Shown here one piece after another: positions 1 to 7,353 of a DNA stretch of 64,000 bases. Numbering within the stretch: position 1 is the first letter of the stretch; each line of letters begins with the position of its first letter. The stretch covers positions 1 to 64,000 of the forward strand of contig NZ_NGFP01000006.1 of the NCBI RefSeq assembly GCF_002149035.1, written 5' to 3'. Made by a program: the position numbers and the translations under genes. This stretch comes from Streptosporangium minutum. Its GTDB lineage: Bacteria > Actinomycetota > Actinomycetes > Streptosporangiales > Streptosporangiaceae. Below the pieces are notes generated by a model, which was not told the DNA's origin, ran no database searches, and saw only the letters and a list, made by a program, of their open reading frames with translations.

Positions 1-31
1 CCGCCCCCGGACGCCCGATGCCCGACGCCCC

Positions 32-136
32 CCGGACGCCCCTTCAGGCTTAGAACGCCCGACGCCCCTTCAGGCTTCGAGCACCCGGCACTCCCTCGGG
101 CTTCGAACGCCAGGCGCCCCCTGGACCCCGGAACGC
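32..136. repeat. 26-bp tandem repeat, about 4 units, directly after the sixA stop
   Basis: Read on the minus strand, four units of 26-27 bp follow the sixA stop codon without a gap (136-111, 110-85, 84-59, 58-32). Three of them share the core GTTCGAAGCCTGAAGGGGCG with substitutions; the unit next to the gene is the most diverged. No ORF with good codon usage crosses it. Confidence 0.75.
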
Positions 137-610
137 TCAGTGCTCCTTGGGACTCCAGCGGGCGACGTCGCGTCCCGTTTCGAGCTCGGCCCACTCGTCC
201 TCGGTCTCGATGACGGCGAACGCGCCGGGCGGGAAGCCGGGGTCGCCGTCCCTCGCGGTGAGGTCCAGGACCAGCTCGTGGACGCCGGGGTTGTGCCCGA
301 CCAGCATCAGCGTGCGGACCTCGGGGTCGCTCCGCCGGATCAGCGTGAGGAGCTCGTCGGAGTAGGCCTCGTAGATGGCCGGGTCGAATGTGATGTCCGT
401 GTCGGGCAGGGCCAGCCTGGCGGTCTGCCTGGTCCGCTCCGACGGCGAGCAGAGCACCAGGTCGGGATGGAGATCCATGCCGGTGAGCGTCTCCCCGACC
501 CTGCGGGCGTCACGCTCGCCGCGCCCGGTGAGAGGGCGCTCCCGGTCGGCCAGGCCGTGGACGTGGGCCGCCTTGGCGTGCCGCAGCACGATCAGGGTAC
601 GTGTCGTCAC
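137..610 (-). CDS. sixA: SixA-like phosphohistidine phosphatase (histidine phosphatase superfamily)
   Basis: The 157-aa protein belongs to the branch-1 histidine phosphatase superfamily, whose SixA members remove phosphate from phosphohistidine in signalling proteins. It opens with VTTRTLIVLRHAKAAH, holding the catalytic RHA(K) motif at the N-terminus, and has the second catalytic His in MLVGHNPGVHEL plus the CSPSERTRQTA segment typical of the family. I choose the GTG at 610 because homologues start just before the RHA motif and because this GTG overlaps the stop of the upstream mini ORF (GTGA), which implies translational coupling. A longer reading to 760 is open but runs through the upstream ORF and has no family support. 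The actual substrate is unknown. Confidence 0.88.
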   Translation of the reverse strand: MTTRTLIVLRHAKAAHVHGLADRERPLTGRGERDARRVGETLTGMDLHPDLVLCSPSERTRQTARLALPDTDITFDPAIYEAYSDELLTLIRRSDPEVRTLMLVGHNPGVHELVLDLTARDGDPGFPPGAFAVIETEDEWAELETGRDVARWSPKEH

Positions 611-711
611 CTCGCCGCCCACATGGCGATCCCCACGATCACCGCGAACACCGCGACCATCGCCAGCAGGATGAATACGAGTGACTTGCCTCCGGAGGGC
701 TGCTGTTCCAT
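607..711 (-). CDS. 34-aa single-pass membrane mini protein coupled to sixA
   Basis: This short ORF encodes a protein starting MEQQPSGGKS, followed by one hydrophobic helix of about 20 residues (LVFILLAMVAVFAVIVG region) and ending MWAAR. Its TGA overlaps the GTG start of sixA as GTGA, the usual sign of translational coupling in this genome. Codon usage matches the neighbours. Function is unknown; it could anchor or modulate the phosphatase, or simply be the first cistron that delivers ribosomes to sixA. It lies 82 bases beyond the 3' end of hppA. Confidence 0.6.
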   Translation of the reverse strand: MEQQPSGGKSLVFILLAMVAVFAVIVGIAMWAAR

Positions 712-751
712 ACGGCTCAGTTTCCCATCGGTGGACCCCGCACACGCGGAA

Positions 752-776
752 GGGGTGCACGGACCCCGCGCACCCC
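752..776 (-). terminator. Hairpin just downstream of hppA
   Basis: GGGGTGC at 752-758 pairs with GCACCCC at 770-776, 17 bases past the hppA stop. There is no clear U-run, so it is a probable rather than certain intrinsic terminator. Confidence 0.45.
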
Positions 777-792
777 TCCCGTCAGGCCTTGC

Positions 793-3126
793 TCAGCTGG
801 AGATCGGCTCTCGCTCGCGCTTGACGTTGTTCTCCTCGGTCGGGGCGATGCTCGCCGAGCGGCGCTTGGAGACGATCACCGCGGCGACGACGATGCCGGC
901 CGCGACCACGGTGACGCCGATCCGCAGCGCCACGTTGTCGGCGTAGGTGACCACGGCCGGAGCGATCAGCAGCGCCACCAGGTTCATCACCTTCAGCAGC
1001 GGGTTGATCGCCGGGCCCGCGGTGTCCTTGAACGGGTCGCCGACGGTGTCACCGATGATGGTGGCCTCGTGGGCGGACGATCCCTTGCCCCCGTGGTGGC
1101 CGTCCTCGACCAGCTTCTTGGCGTTGTCCCAGGCGCCGCCGGAGTTGGCCAGGAACACCGCCATCAGCGTGCCGCAGGCGATGGCCCCGGCGAGGAACGC
1201 GCCGAGCGGCGCGTAGCCGAGGGCGAAGCCGACGGCGATCGGCGTGAGTACGGCGAGCAGGCCGGGCGTGGCCAGCTCCCGCAGCGAGTCACGGGTGCAG
1301 ATGTCCACGACCCTGCCGTAGTCGGGCAGTTCCGTACCCGCCATGATCCCCGGCTTGGTGCGGAACTGCTCGCGCACCTCGAAGACCACCCGCCCGGCCG
1401 CCCGGCCGACCGCCATGATGGCCAGGCCGGAGAACATGAACACCACCGCCGCGCCGATGATCAGGCCGACCAGCACGTTCGGGGAGTCGACGCTCAGGCT
1501 GAACGTGCTGAAGGAGCCGAGCACGTCCTTGACGCCCTGGGTCGCGGAGGCGAGCTGGGTCTCGATCGCCGTCCGGAACGCGCCGAACAGCGCCGTCGCG
1601 GCGAGCACCGCCGTCGCGATCGCGATGCCCTTGGTGATGGCCTTGGTGGTGTTGCCCACGGCGTCCAGCGATGTGAGCACCCGGGCGCCCTCCCCGTCGA
1701 CGTCCCCGGACATCTCGGCGATGCCCTGCGCGTTGTCGGAGACCGGGCCGAAGGTGTCCATCGACACGATGACGCCGACAGTGGTCAGCAGGCCGGTGCC
1801 CGCCAGTGCCACGGCGAACAGGGCGATGGTGACGTTGCCGAAGCCGAGCAGGAACGCCCCGTAGACGGCGGCGCCGATGATGAGCGCCGAGTAGACCGCC
1901 GACTCCAGGCCGACGCTGATGCCGGACAGGATGACCGTGGCGGGACCGGTGCGGGCGCTCTCCCCGATGTCCTTCACCGGGCGGCGGTTCGTCTCGGTGA
2001 AGTAACCGGTGAGGATCTGGATGGCGCTGGCCAGCACCAGGCCGATGAGCACGGCCCCGATGGCGATCAGGCGCGGGTCGGAGGTGATCGCGGCGATCTC
2101 CGGGCTCACCCCGGTCAGGCCGGCGAAGCTGCTCGGCAGGTAGAGGAAGGCCGCGACGCCGACGAGGACCGCCGAGATGACGGCCGAGATGAAGAAGCCG
2201 CGGTTGATCGCGGCCATGCCGTTGCGGTCGCCCTTCCGCGGGGAGGTGGTGAAGATACCGATGATCGCGGTGATCACGCCGACCATCGGCACGATCAGCG
2301 GGAAGACCAGGCCCTCGGTGCCGAAGGCCACCTTGCCCAGGATCAGGCTGGCGACCAGCATGACCGCGTAGGACTCGAACAGGTCGGCGGCCATGCCCGC
2401 GCAGTCGCCGACGTTGTCGCCCACGTTGTCGGCGATGGTGGCGGCGTTGCGCGGGTCGTCCTCGGGGATGCCCTGCTCGACCTTGCCGACCAGGTCGGCG
2501 CCGACGTCGGCGGCCTTGGTGAAGATGCCGCCGCCGACCCGCATGAACATGGCGAGCAGAGCGGCGCCGAAGCCGAAGCCCTCCAGCACCGCCGGGGCCT
2601 CGCCGCCGTAGACGATCACCACGATGGCGGCGCCGAGCAGGCCGAGACCGACGGTGATCATGCCGGCCACGCCGCCGGTGCGGAAGGCGATCCGCATCGC
2701 GACCTTCTCGCCCGACTCACGGGCGGCGGCGGCGACCCGGACGTTTCCGCGGACCGCCAGCCACATGCCGATGAAGCCGGTGAGTGCGGAGAAGACCGCG
2801 CCCACCACGAAGAAAACCGAGCGGCCGATGGCCACACCGGTCGATTCGGCGGGGAGCAGATAGAGCAGGAAAGGGATCAGGATGACGAACACCGCGAGCG
2901 TCCGGAACTGCCGCGCCAAATACGCGGAGGCCCCTTCCTGTACGGCTCGCGCGATGTTCTGCATACGCTCGGTGCCTTGACCGGCGGCGAGCACCTCCCG
3001 CACGAGGACGCCGGCGACGGCGAGTGCGAGCAGGGCCACGACGGCCACCACTATCACTATGTTGAAATGGGAACCGCTCAGGGATACCGCTGGCTCTTCG
3101 GCAACGGCTAGATGGAGCACAGACAT
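793..3126 (-). CDS. hppA: Membrane-bound proton-translocating pyrophosphatase
   Basis: This 777-aa polytopic membrane protein couples pyrophosphate hydrolysis to proton export, recycling the PPi made in biosynthesis. The length and about 16 hydrophobic segments fit the family. The catalytic signature DVGADLVGKVEQGIPEDDP lies at about residues 207-225, and the conserved Asp-rich GDTVGDPFKDTAGPAIN motif is near the C-terminus. At about residue 495 the sequence is GNTTKA; Lys at this place is the known marker of the K+-independent class, so the pump should not need potassium. The ATG at 3126 is preceded by a GGAG box. The gene is alone in its unit, and bldG lies upstream in the same orientation, as in Streptomyces. 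Confidence 0.97.
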   Translation of the reverse strand: MSVLHLAVAEEPAVSLSGSHFNIVIVVAVVALLALAVAGVLVREVLAAGQGTERMQNIARAVQEGASAYLARQFRTLAVFVILIPFLLYLLPAESTGVAIGRSVFFVVGAVFSALTGFIGMWLAVRGNVRVAAAARESGEKVAMRIAFRTGGVAGMITVGLGLLGAAIVVIVYGGEAPAVLEGFGFGAALLAMFMRVGGGIFTKAADVGADLVGKVEQGIPEDDPRNAATIADNVGDNVGDCAGMAADLFESYAVMLVASLILGKVAFGTEGLVFPLIVPMVGVITAIIGIFTTSPRKGDRNGMAAINRGFFISAVISAVLVGVAAFLYLPSSFAGLTGVSPEIAAITSDPRLIAIGAVLIGLVLASAIQILTGYFTETNRRPVKDIGESARTGPATVILSGISVGLESAVYSALIIGAAVYGAFLLGFGNVTIALFAVALAGTGLLTTVGVIVSMDTFGPVSDNAQGIAEMSGDVDGEGARVLTSLDAVGNTTKAITKGIAIATAVLAATALFGAFRTAIETQLASATQGVKDVLGSFSTFSLSVDSPNVLVGLIIGAAVVFMFSGLAIMAVGRAAGRVVFEVREQFRTKPGIMAGTELPDYGRVVDICTRDSLRELATPGLLAVLTPIAVGFALGYAPLGAFLAGAIACGTLMAVFLANSGGAWDNAKKLVEDGHHGGKGSSAHEATIIGDTVGDPFKDTAGPAINPLLKVMNLVALLIAPAVVTYADNVALRIGVTVVAAGIVVAAVIVSKRRSASIAPTEENNVKREREPISS

Positions 3127-3578
3127 CCGACTCTCCTCGGCAAGACGGGAACACGTCCTGCCCGGAGTGCGCTGCGGTGGATGGTCGGCAGACGGAGCGG
3201 CGCACTCCGGGTGTTGGCAGTGCCGCTTCCGGTTGCGTCCGCAGACTCCCCACGGAATTGAGCCCGTTCACGGGCCGCTCCGAAGGACAAACCTTGGCCG
3301 GTGCCGGGAGTCTACGCAGCTACGACCCGGATATGAAGCCTCTGTGCTCGGCCAAATTAACGGAGCGTTCAGTAATCGCTCTCGACCAGCCTGCTTATAA
3401 GGGCATTCAGGCCGGTGAAACGAATCTTAAACTCGCATTTACTTCTAATTTCGGCCTACACATATCAAAATTATGTTTTGACCGAAACCCCGCGCCCCCA
3501 TACGGACAGCCGGGCGCGCCCAGTGGGCACGCCCGGCTGCCGAAGTTCTCTGCTGCCAGAGCCGAGGCTCTCCGCTTG
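3127..3578. other. Intergenic region upstream of hppA with bldG-operon terminator
   Basis: This 452-base stretch has no convincing gene. The part from about 3400 to 3480 is strikingly AT-rich for this genome and lies 270-350 bases upstream of the hppA start, so it may hold that gene's promoter. The end near 3510-3540 holds a hairpin listed separately. Confidence 0.6.
3507..3539 (-). terminator. Strong hairpin downstream of the bldG operon
   Basis: CAGCCGGGC at 3507-3515 pairs with GCCCGGCTG at 3531-3539, and the interior (GCGCCC/GGGCAC) extends the stem with one mismatch. It lies 40 bases past the anti-sigma factor stop and probably ends the bldG transcript. Confidence 0.65.
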
Positions 3579-4025
3579 TCAGACCGGAGACAGACCGTTG
3601 GTCGCCGCAGGCCAGCTCATGCGGATGCGCATGCCCTTCTGGCTGGGGTAGACCTGGACGTCGTCGGCCAGTCCCACGATGACCGCGATGCCGAAGCCGG
3701 TCATCAGCGTGTCGGGAAGCTGCCCGAGTGGATCGTCGAACCGTAAAAGCTCGCGCTCCTGCTCCAGCTCATCACTCGGGGCGGAGTCGGTGACAGTCAC
3801 CTCGAACCGCCCCAGATCATCACGTAGCTCGATGCGGATCGGCTCTACCGGACAGTGGAGGCGATGTGCCTCGACAGCCCGGGAGCACGCCTCACCGACG
3901 GCGAGCCGTACCTCGTCCAGCAACGACTCCTCCACGCCGGTGCGCCTGGCGATCGCCGTGGCGACCAGACGTGCCGTGCGCACGTGCGCGGGGAGAGCGC
4001 TGAACGTCAGCTCGACGGTAGCCAC
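3579..4025 (-). CDS. Anti-sigma factor kinase (RsbW-like ATPase), partner of BldG
   Basis: This 148-aa protein has the GHKL-type ATP-binding fold of anti-sigma serine kinases: an N-terminal region with EVRLAVGEACSRAVEAH carrying the Asn/Glu-box helix, and a later glycine segment LMTGFGIAVIVGLAD. Such proteins hold a sigma factor and phosphorylate the STAS antagonist. It starts with GTG two bases after bldG and was clearly cotranscribed; the same pair with the same order occurs in Streptomyces coelicolor (bldG followed by its anti-sigma gene). The N-box here reads GEACSRAVEAH, without the Asn seen in many active kinases, so kinase activity may be weak. The sigma target is not encoded here. Confidence 0.85.
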   Translation of the reverse strand: MATVELTFSALPAHVRTARLVATAIARRTGVEESLLDEVRLAVGEACSRAVEAHRLHCPVEPIRIELRDDLGRFEVTVTDSAPSDELEQERELLRFDDPLGQLPDTLMTGFGIAVIVGLADDVQVYPSQKGMRIRMSWPAATNGLSPV

Positions 4026-4027
4026 GA

Positions 4028-4378
4028 CTACTTGTCTCGGCCGTGGGCTTCCTTGGCCTCTTCCACCGAGGCGTAGATCCCGAAGACCTTGGTCAGTCCG
4101 GTGATCCGGAAAATCTTCAGGATGCGCTCCTGGGTGCAGACCAGCTCCAGTGAGCCGTCGTGCGCCCGAACTCGCTTGAGCCCGCCGACCAGGACACCAA
4201 GGCCCGTTGAGTCAAGGAAGTCAACCTTCTCCATGTTAACCAGGAGGTGGAAGTTCCCCTTGTTGACCAGGTCGATCAGGAGCTCACGCAATCTGGGCGC
4301 GGTGTAGACATCGATCTCACCCTCGACCTCAACGATGGTGAGACGGTCCTCGGAATGGTGGTCCAACTTCAGATCCAC
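4028..4378 (-). CDS. bldG: STAS-domain anti-anti-sigma factor BldG
   Basis: This 116-aa STAS protein is the expected antagonist of the downstream anti-sigma factor and in Streptomyces is needed for aerial growth and antibiotic production. The phosphorylation site is Ser57 in [16 protein letters not shown], the same residue as in BldG. The end [16 protein letters not shown] is almost diagnostic of BldG orthologues. I start at the GTG at 4378, which follows a GGAGG box and gives the usual BldG length; an open frame to 4471 has no such support. The helicase gene is divergent upstream, again as in Streptomyces. Confidence 0.93.
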   Translation of the reverse strand: MDLKLDHHSEDRLTIVEVEGEIDVYTAPRLRELLIDLVNKGNFHLLVNMEKVDFLDSTGLGVLVGGLKRVRAHDGSLELVCTQERILKIFRITGLTKVFGIYASVEEAKEAHGRDK

Positions 4379-4532
4379 AGATCCTCCAGCGCCTTGCCTG
4401 CGAAAGTACCGATTCAGGCGTGACTCCTGGGACCGGGTGGCCCCCAGACGACAAGCCCCGACGCGCGGCATTCAACCATGCGTACGCTCAGTGTCTATAC
4501 GAAATCACGATTCCCGGCGACTCTGCCCACAG

Positions 4533-6953
4533 ATGCCAGACTGGAAACCAGTGACTCCGCCCTCATCCTCCTCTCTCCGAGCGGGTTCCGCGCTCCGCCA
4601 CCTGCTCGGCGTTCCCGCACGTCGCGACCGCGTGACCCACGTGGAGCACGTTCCAGCACGTCAGGCGGGTCAGACCCGCTGGCCGGACTGGGTTCACGAG
4701 AGCCTGGTTACGCGCTGGGCGAACCACGGCATTTCGGGCTTATGGTCACATCAAGCCGAGGCGGCCGACCTGGTCCATCGTGGTCAAAACGTGATCATTG
4801 CCACAGGGACCGCCTCGGGCAAATCCCTCTCCTACCTGGTCCCCGCCCTCTCCTCGGTGCTCGACGGCGGCACGATCCTTTACCTCACGCCTACCAAAGC
4901 GCTGGCCGCCGACCAGCTGCGCGCCCTGAACGAGCTCGACGTCCCCGAGCTCCGCGCGGCCACCTTCGACGGCGACACCTCCTTCGAGGAACGGGCCTGG
5001 GTCCGCAAACACGCCAATTACGTCCTGACCAACCCGGACATGCTCCACCGCACCCTGCTGCCCCGCCACGCCAACTGGTCGTCCTTCTGGCGGCGGCTGC
5101 GGATGGTCGTGGTGGACGAATGCCACGGCTACCGGGGCGTGTTCGGCTCCCACGTGGCCCAGATCCTGCGCCGCCTGCGCCGCATCTGCACCCGGTACGG
5201 CTCCGCCCCGGCCTTCGTGCTCTCCTCGGCCACGGCCAGCGAGCCCGGGGCCTTCGCGATGCGCCTGACGGGCCTCCAGATGGCCGAGGTGACCACGGAC
5301 GCCTCTCCTCGGGGCGCGACCACCTTCGCCCTGTGGGAGCCTCCCCTGACCGATCTGCGCGGTGAGGGCGGCGCGCCCCTCCGCCGTCCCGCCACCGCCG
5401 AGAGCGCCGACCTCCTCGCGGACCTGGTGATCGCCGACGTCCGCACCCTGGCCTTCGTCCGCTCTCGGCGTGCCGCCGAGTCCGTGGCCCTCACCACCCG
5501 GGCGAAACTCCAGGACCTCGTGTTCGACGTGGGGGCGCCCGGGGATCTGCCGGACAAGGTGGCGGCCTACCGGGCCGGATACCTGGCGGAGGACCGCCGT
5601 GGACTGGAGAAGGCGTTCCGGTCGGGAGACCTGCTCGGGCTGGCCACGACCAACGCGCTGGAGCTCGGCGTCGACGTGTCCGGGCTGGACGCCGTGCTCA
5701 TCGCGGGATGGCCGGGGACCCGGGCCTCGCTCTGGCAGCAGGCCGGACGGGCCGGACGGGCCGGGCAGGACGCCCTGGCGGTGCTGATCGCCAGGGACGA
5801 TCCGCTGGACACCTATCTGGTCCACCACCCCGAGGCGCTGTTCGGCCGGCCCGTCGAGGCGATCGTCCTCGACCCCGACAACCCCTACGTGCTGGGCCCG
5901 CATCTGTGCGCCGCCGCCGCCGAGATCCCGCTCACCCCGGACGAACTGCAGATCTTCGGCCCGACCGCCAAGGAGGTGCTCGCCGGCCTGGTGACGGAAG
6001 GCCTGCTCAGGCAACGCGCCACGGGCTGGTTCTGGACCAGGCGGGAACGGGCCACCGACCTCGCCGACATCCGGGGCGCGGGCGGCGCGCCGGTCCAGGT
6101 CGTGGAGGCGTCCACCGGGCGGCTGCTCGGCACCGTGGACGAACCCTCGGCCCACACGACCGTGCACACCGGCGCCGTCTACGTCCATCAGGGGGAGACG
6201 TACATGGTCGTCGAACTCGACCTGGAGGCAGGGGTCGCCCTCGTCGAGGCCGGAACCCCCGACTACACGACCTTCGCCAGGGACGTCACCGAGATCTCGG
6301 TCCTGGAGTCCCTCCGCTCGCACCCGCTCGGCCCGGGAGAGCTCCACTTCGGCTCCGTGGAGGTCACCCGCCAGGTCGTGTCCTACCTCAAGCGCCGTGC
6401 CCAGAGCGGCGAGCTCCTGGGCGACGAGCCCCTCGACCTGCCCCCGCGCACGCTGCGCACCCGCGCGGTGTGGTGGACGCTGCCCACCTCCGCGGTCGTC
6501 CCCCTGGCCGAGGACGGCCTTGACCTGGGTGGGGCCGCGCACGCGGCGGAACACGCCGCCATCGGCCTGCTCCCGCTCTTCGCGACCTGTGACCGCTGGG
6601 ACATCGGCGGCGTCTCCACCGAGCTCCATCACGACACCGGGCTGCTCACCGTCTTCGTCTACGACGGTCACGAAGGGGGCGCGGGCTTCGCCGAGCGCGG
6701 CTACGCCCGCGCCATCGACTGGCTCACGGCCACCCGGGAGGCCATCGCCTCCTGCGAGTGCGAACGCGGCTGCCCCTCATGCATCCAGTCGCCCAAGTGC
6801 GGCAACGGCAACGAACCCCTGGACAAGGCAGGCGCCCTCCGGCTCCTGGCCGTCCTGCTCCCCGCCGACCCGCAGGGGACCTGGCCGTCCTGCTCCCCGC
6901 CGACCCGCAGGGGACCTGACCGCCTGCTCCCCACCGACCCGCAGGAAACCTGA
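4533..6953 (+). CDS. DEAD/DEAH-box DNA helicase with C-terminal DUF1998 (MrfA/Hrq1 family)
   Basis: This 806-aa superfamily 2 helicase has Walker A GTASGKS at about residues 92-98, the box II DECH at about 195-198, the C-terminal helicase domain with GRAGRAGQD, and a four-cysteine cluster CECERGCPSCIQSPKCGNGN starting near residue 741, the DUF1998 metal site. Relatives (Hrq1, Bacillus MrfA) act in DNA repair. The start is uncertain: ATG 4533 is used here, with GTG 4551 also possible, and neither has a strong ribosome site. The last roughly 35 residues, after the conserved LLAVLL, are encoded by a tandem repeat (6846-7051), and the stop lies inside repeat unit 4. It is the anchor of the helicase/secretion neighbourhood. 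Confidence 0.88.
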   Translation: MPDWKPVTPPSSSSLRAGSALRHLLGVPARRDRVTHVEHVPARQAGQTRWPDWVHESLVTRWANHGISGLWSHQAEAADLVHRGQNVIIATGTASGKSLSYLVPALSSVLDGGTILYLTPTKALAADQLRALNELDVPELRAATFDGDTSFEERAWVRKHANYVLTNPDMLHRTLLPRHANWSSFWRRLRMVVVDECHGYRGVFGSHVAQILRRLRRICTRYGSAPAFVLSSATASEPGAFAMRLTGLQMAEVTTDASPRGATTFALWEPPLTDLRGEGGAPLRRPATAESADLLADLVIADVRTLAFVRSRRAAESVALTTRAKLQDLVFDVGAPGDLPDKVAAYRAGYLAEDRRGLEKAFRSGDLLGLATTNALELGVDVSGLDAVLIAGWPGTRASLWQQAGRAGRAGQDALAVLIARDDPLDTYLVHHPEALFGRPVEAIVLDPDNPYVLGPHLCAAAAEIPLTPDELQIFGPTAKEVLAGLVTEGLLRQRATGWFWTRRERATDLADIRGAGGAPVQVVEASTGRLLGTVDEPSAHTTVHTGAVYVHQGETYMVVELDLEAGVALVEAGTPDYTTFARDVTEISVLESLRSHPLGPGELHFGSVEVTRQVVSYLKRRAQSGELLGDEPLDLPPRTLRTRAVWWTLPTSAVVPLAEDGLDLGGAAHAAEHAAIGLLPLFATCDRWDIGGVSTELHHDTGLLTVFVYDGHEGGAGFAERGYARAIDWLTATREAIASCECERGCPSCIQSPKCGNGNEPLDKAGALRLLAVLLPADPQGTWPSCSPPTRRGPDRLLPTDPQET

Positions 6954-7051
6954 CCGCCTGCTCCCCACCGACCCGCAGGAAACCTGACCGCCTGCTCCCC
7001 ACCGACCCGCAGGAAACCCAACTGCCTGCTCCCCGCCGACCCGCAGGGGAC
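6846..7051. repeat. 34/35-bp tandem repeat, 6 units, spanning the helicase 3' end
   Basis: Units begin at 6846, 6881, 6916, 6950, 6984 and 7018. The first two are 35 bp and the rest 34 bp, with the core CTGCTCCCC(G/A)CCGACCCGC in each. The first three units and the start of the fourth are translated as the tail of the helicase; the change of unit length shifts frame and creates the TGA at 6951. Confidence 0.9.
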
Positions 7052-7353
7052 CTGATCGAAGGCCGTCACCTTCCCGCCGCCGTCACCCGCCGAAGGTTGC
7101 GTCCACGAAAAACCCGGTAACAGAACCCGGCCTCACCCACCCGCGAAGGAACTCCTTGAAACACCTGGCGGCGTAGCCCCCCACCATGTTCCCCATCGGC
7201 TCCACGGGATATTCCATCCGAAAACAACCGGGCGGGAAGTCACCGCCATAAGGCAGACGGCCAAGAACCGCACAACCAGCCGACCAGCCATAAACAACCA
7301 GACGAGAAGACACCACCACACGACAGACGGCCAAGAACCGCACAACCAGCCGA
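7052..7353. repeat. Convergent intergenic region with a 70-bp tandem duplication (7222-7361)
   Basis: Between the convergent helicase and surface-protein genes there is no supported ORF. A 70-bp unit at 7222-7291 is repeated at 7292-7361; the last 38 bp differ at one position (CAGACGGCCAAGAACCGCAC core), the first 32 more. The second copy covers the stop codon of the minus-strand gene at 7354. Confidence 0.8.

Noticed and set aside
1069-3111. 680-codon open frame on the plus strand opposite hppA
   Set aside because: It is an antisense shadow of a well-supported gene; the product is a monotonous Arg/Asp/Gly/His-rich string with no domain, as expected from reading G/C-biased codons backwards.
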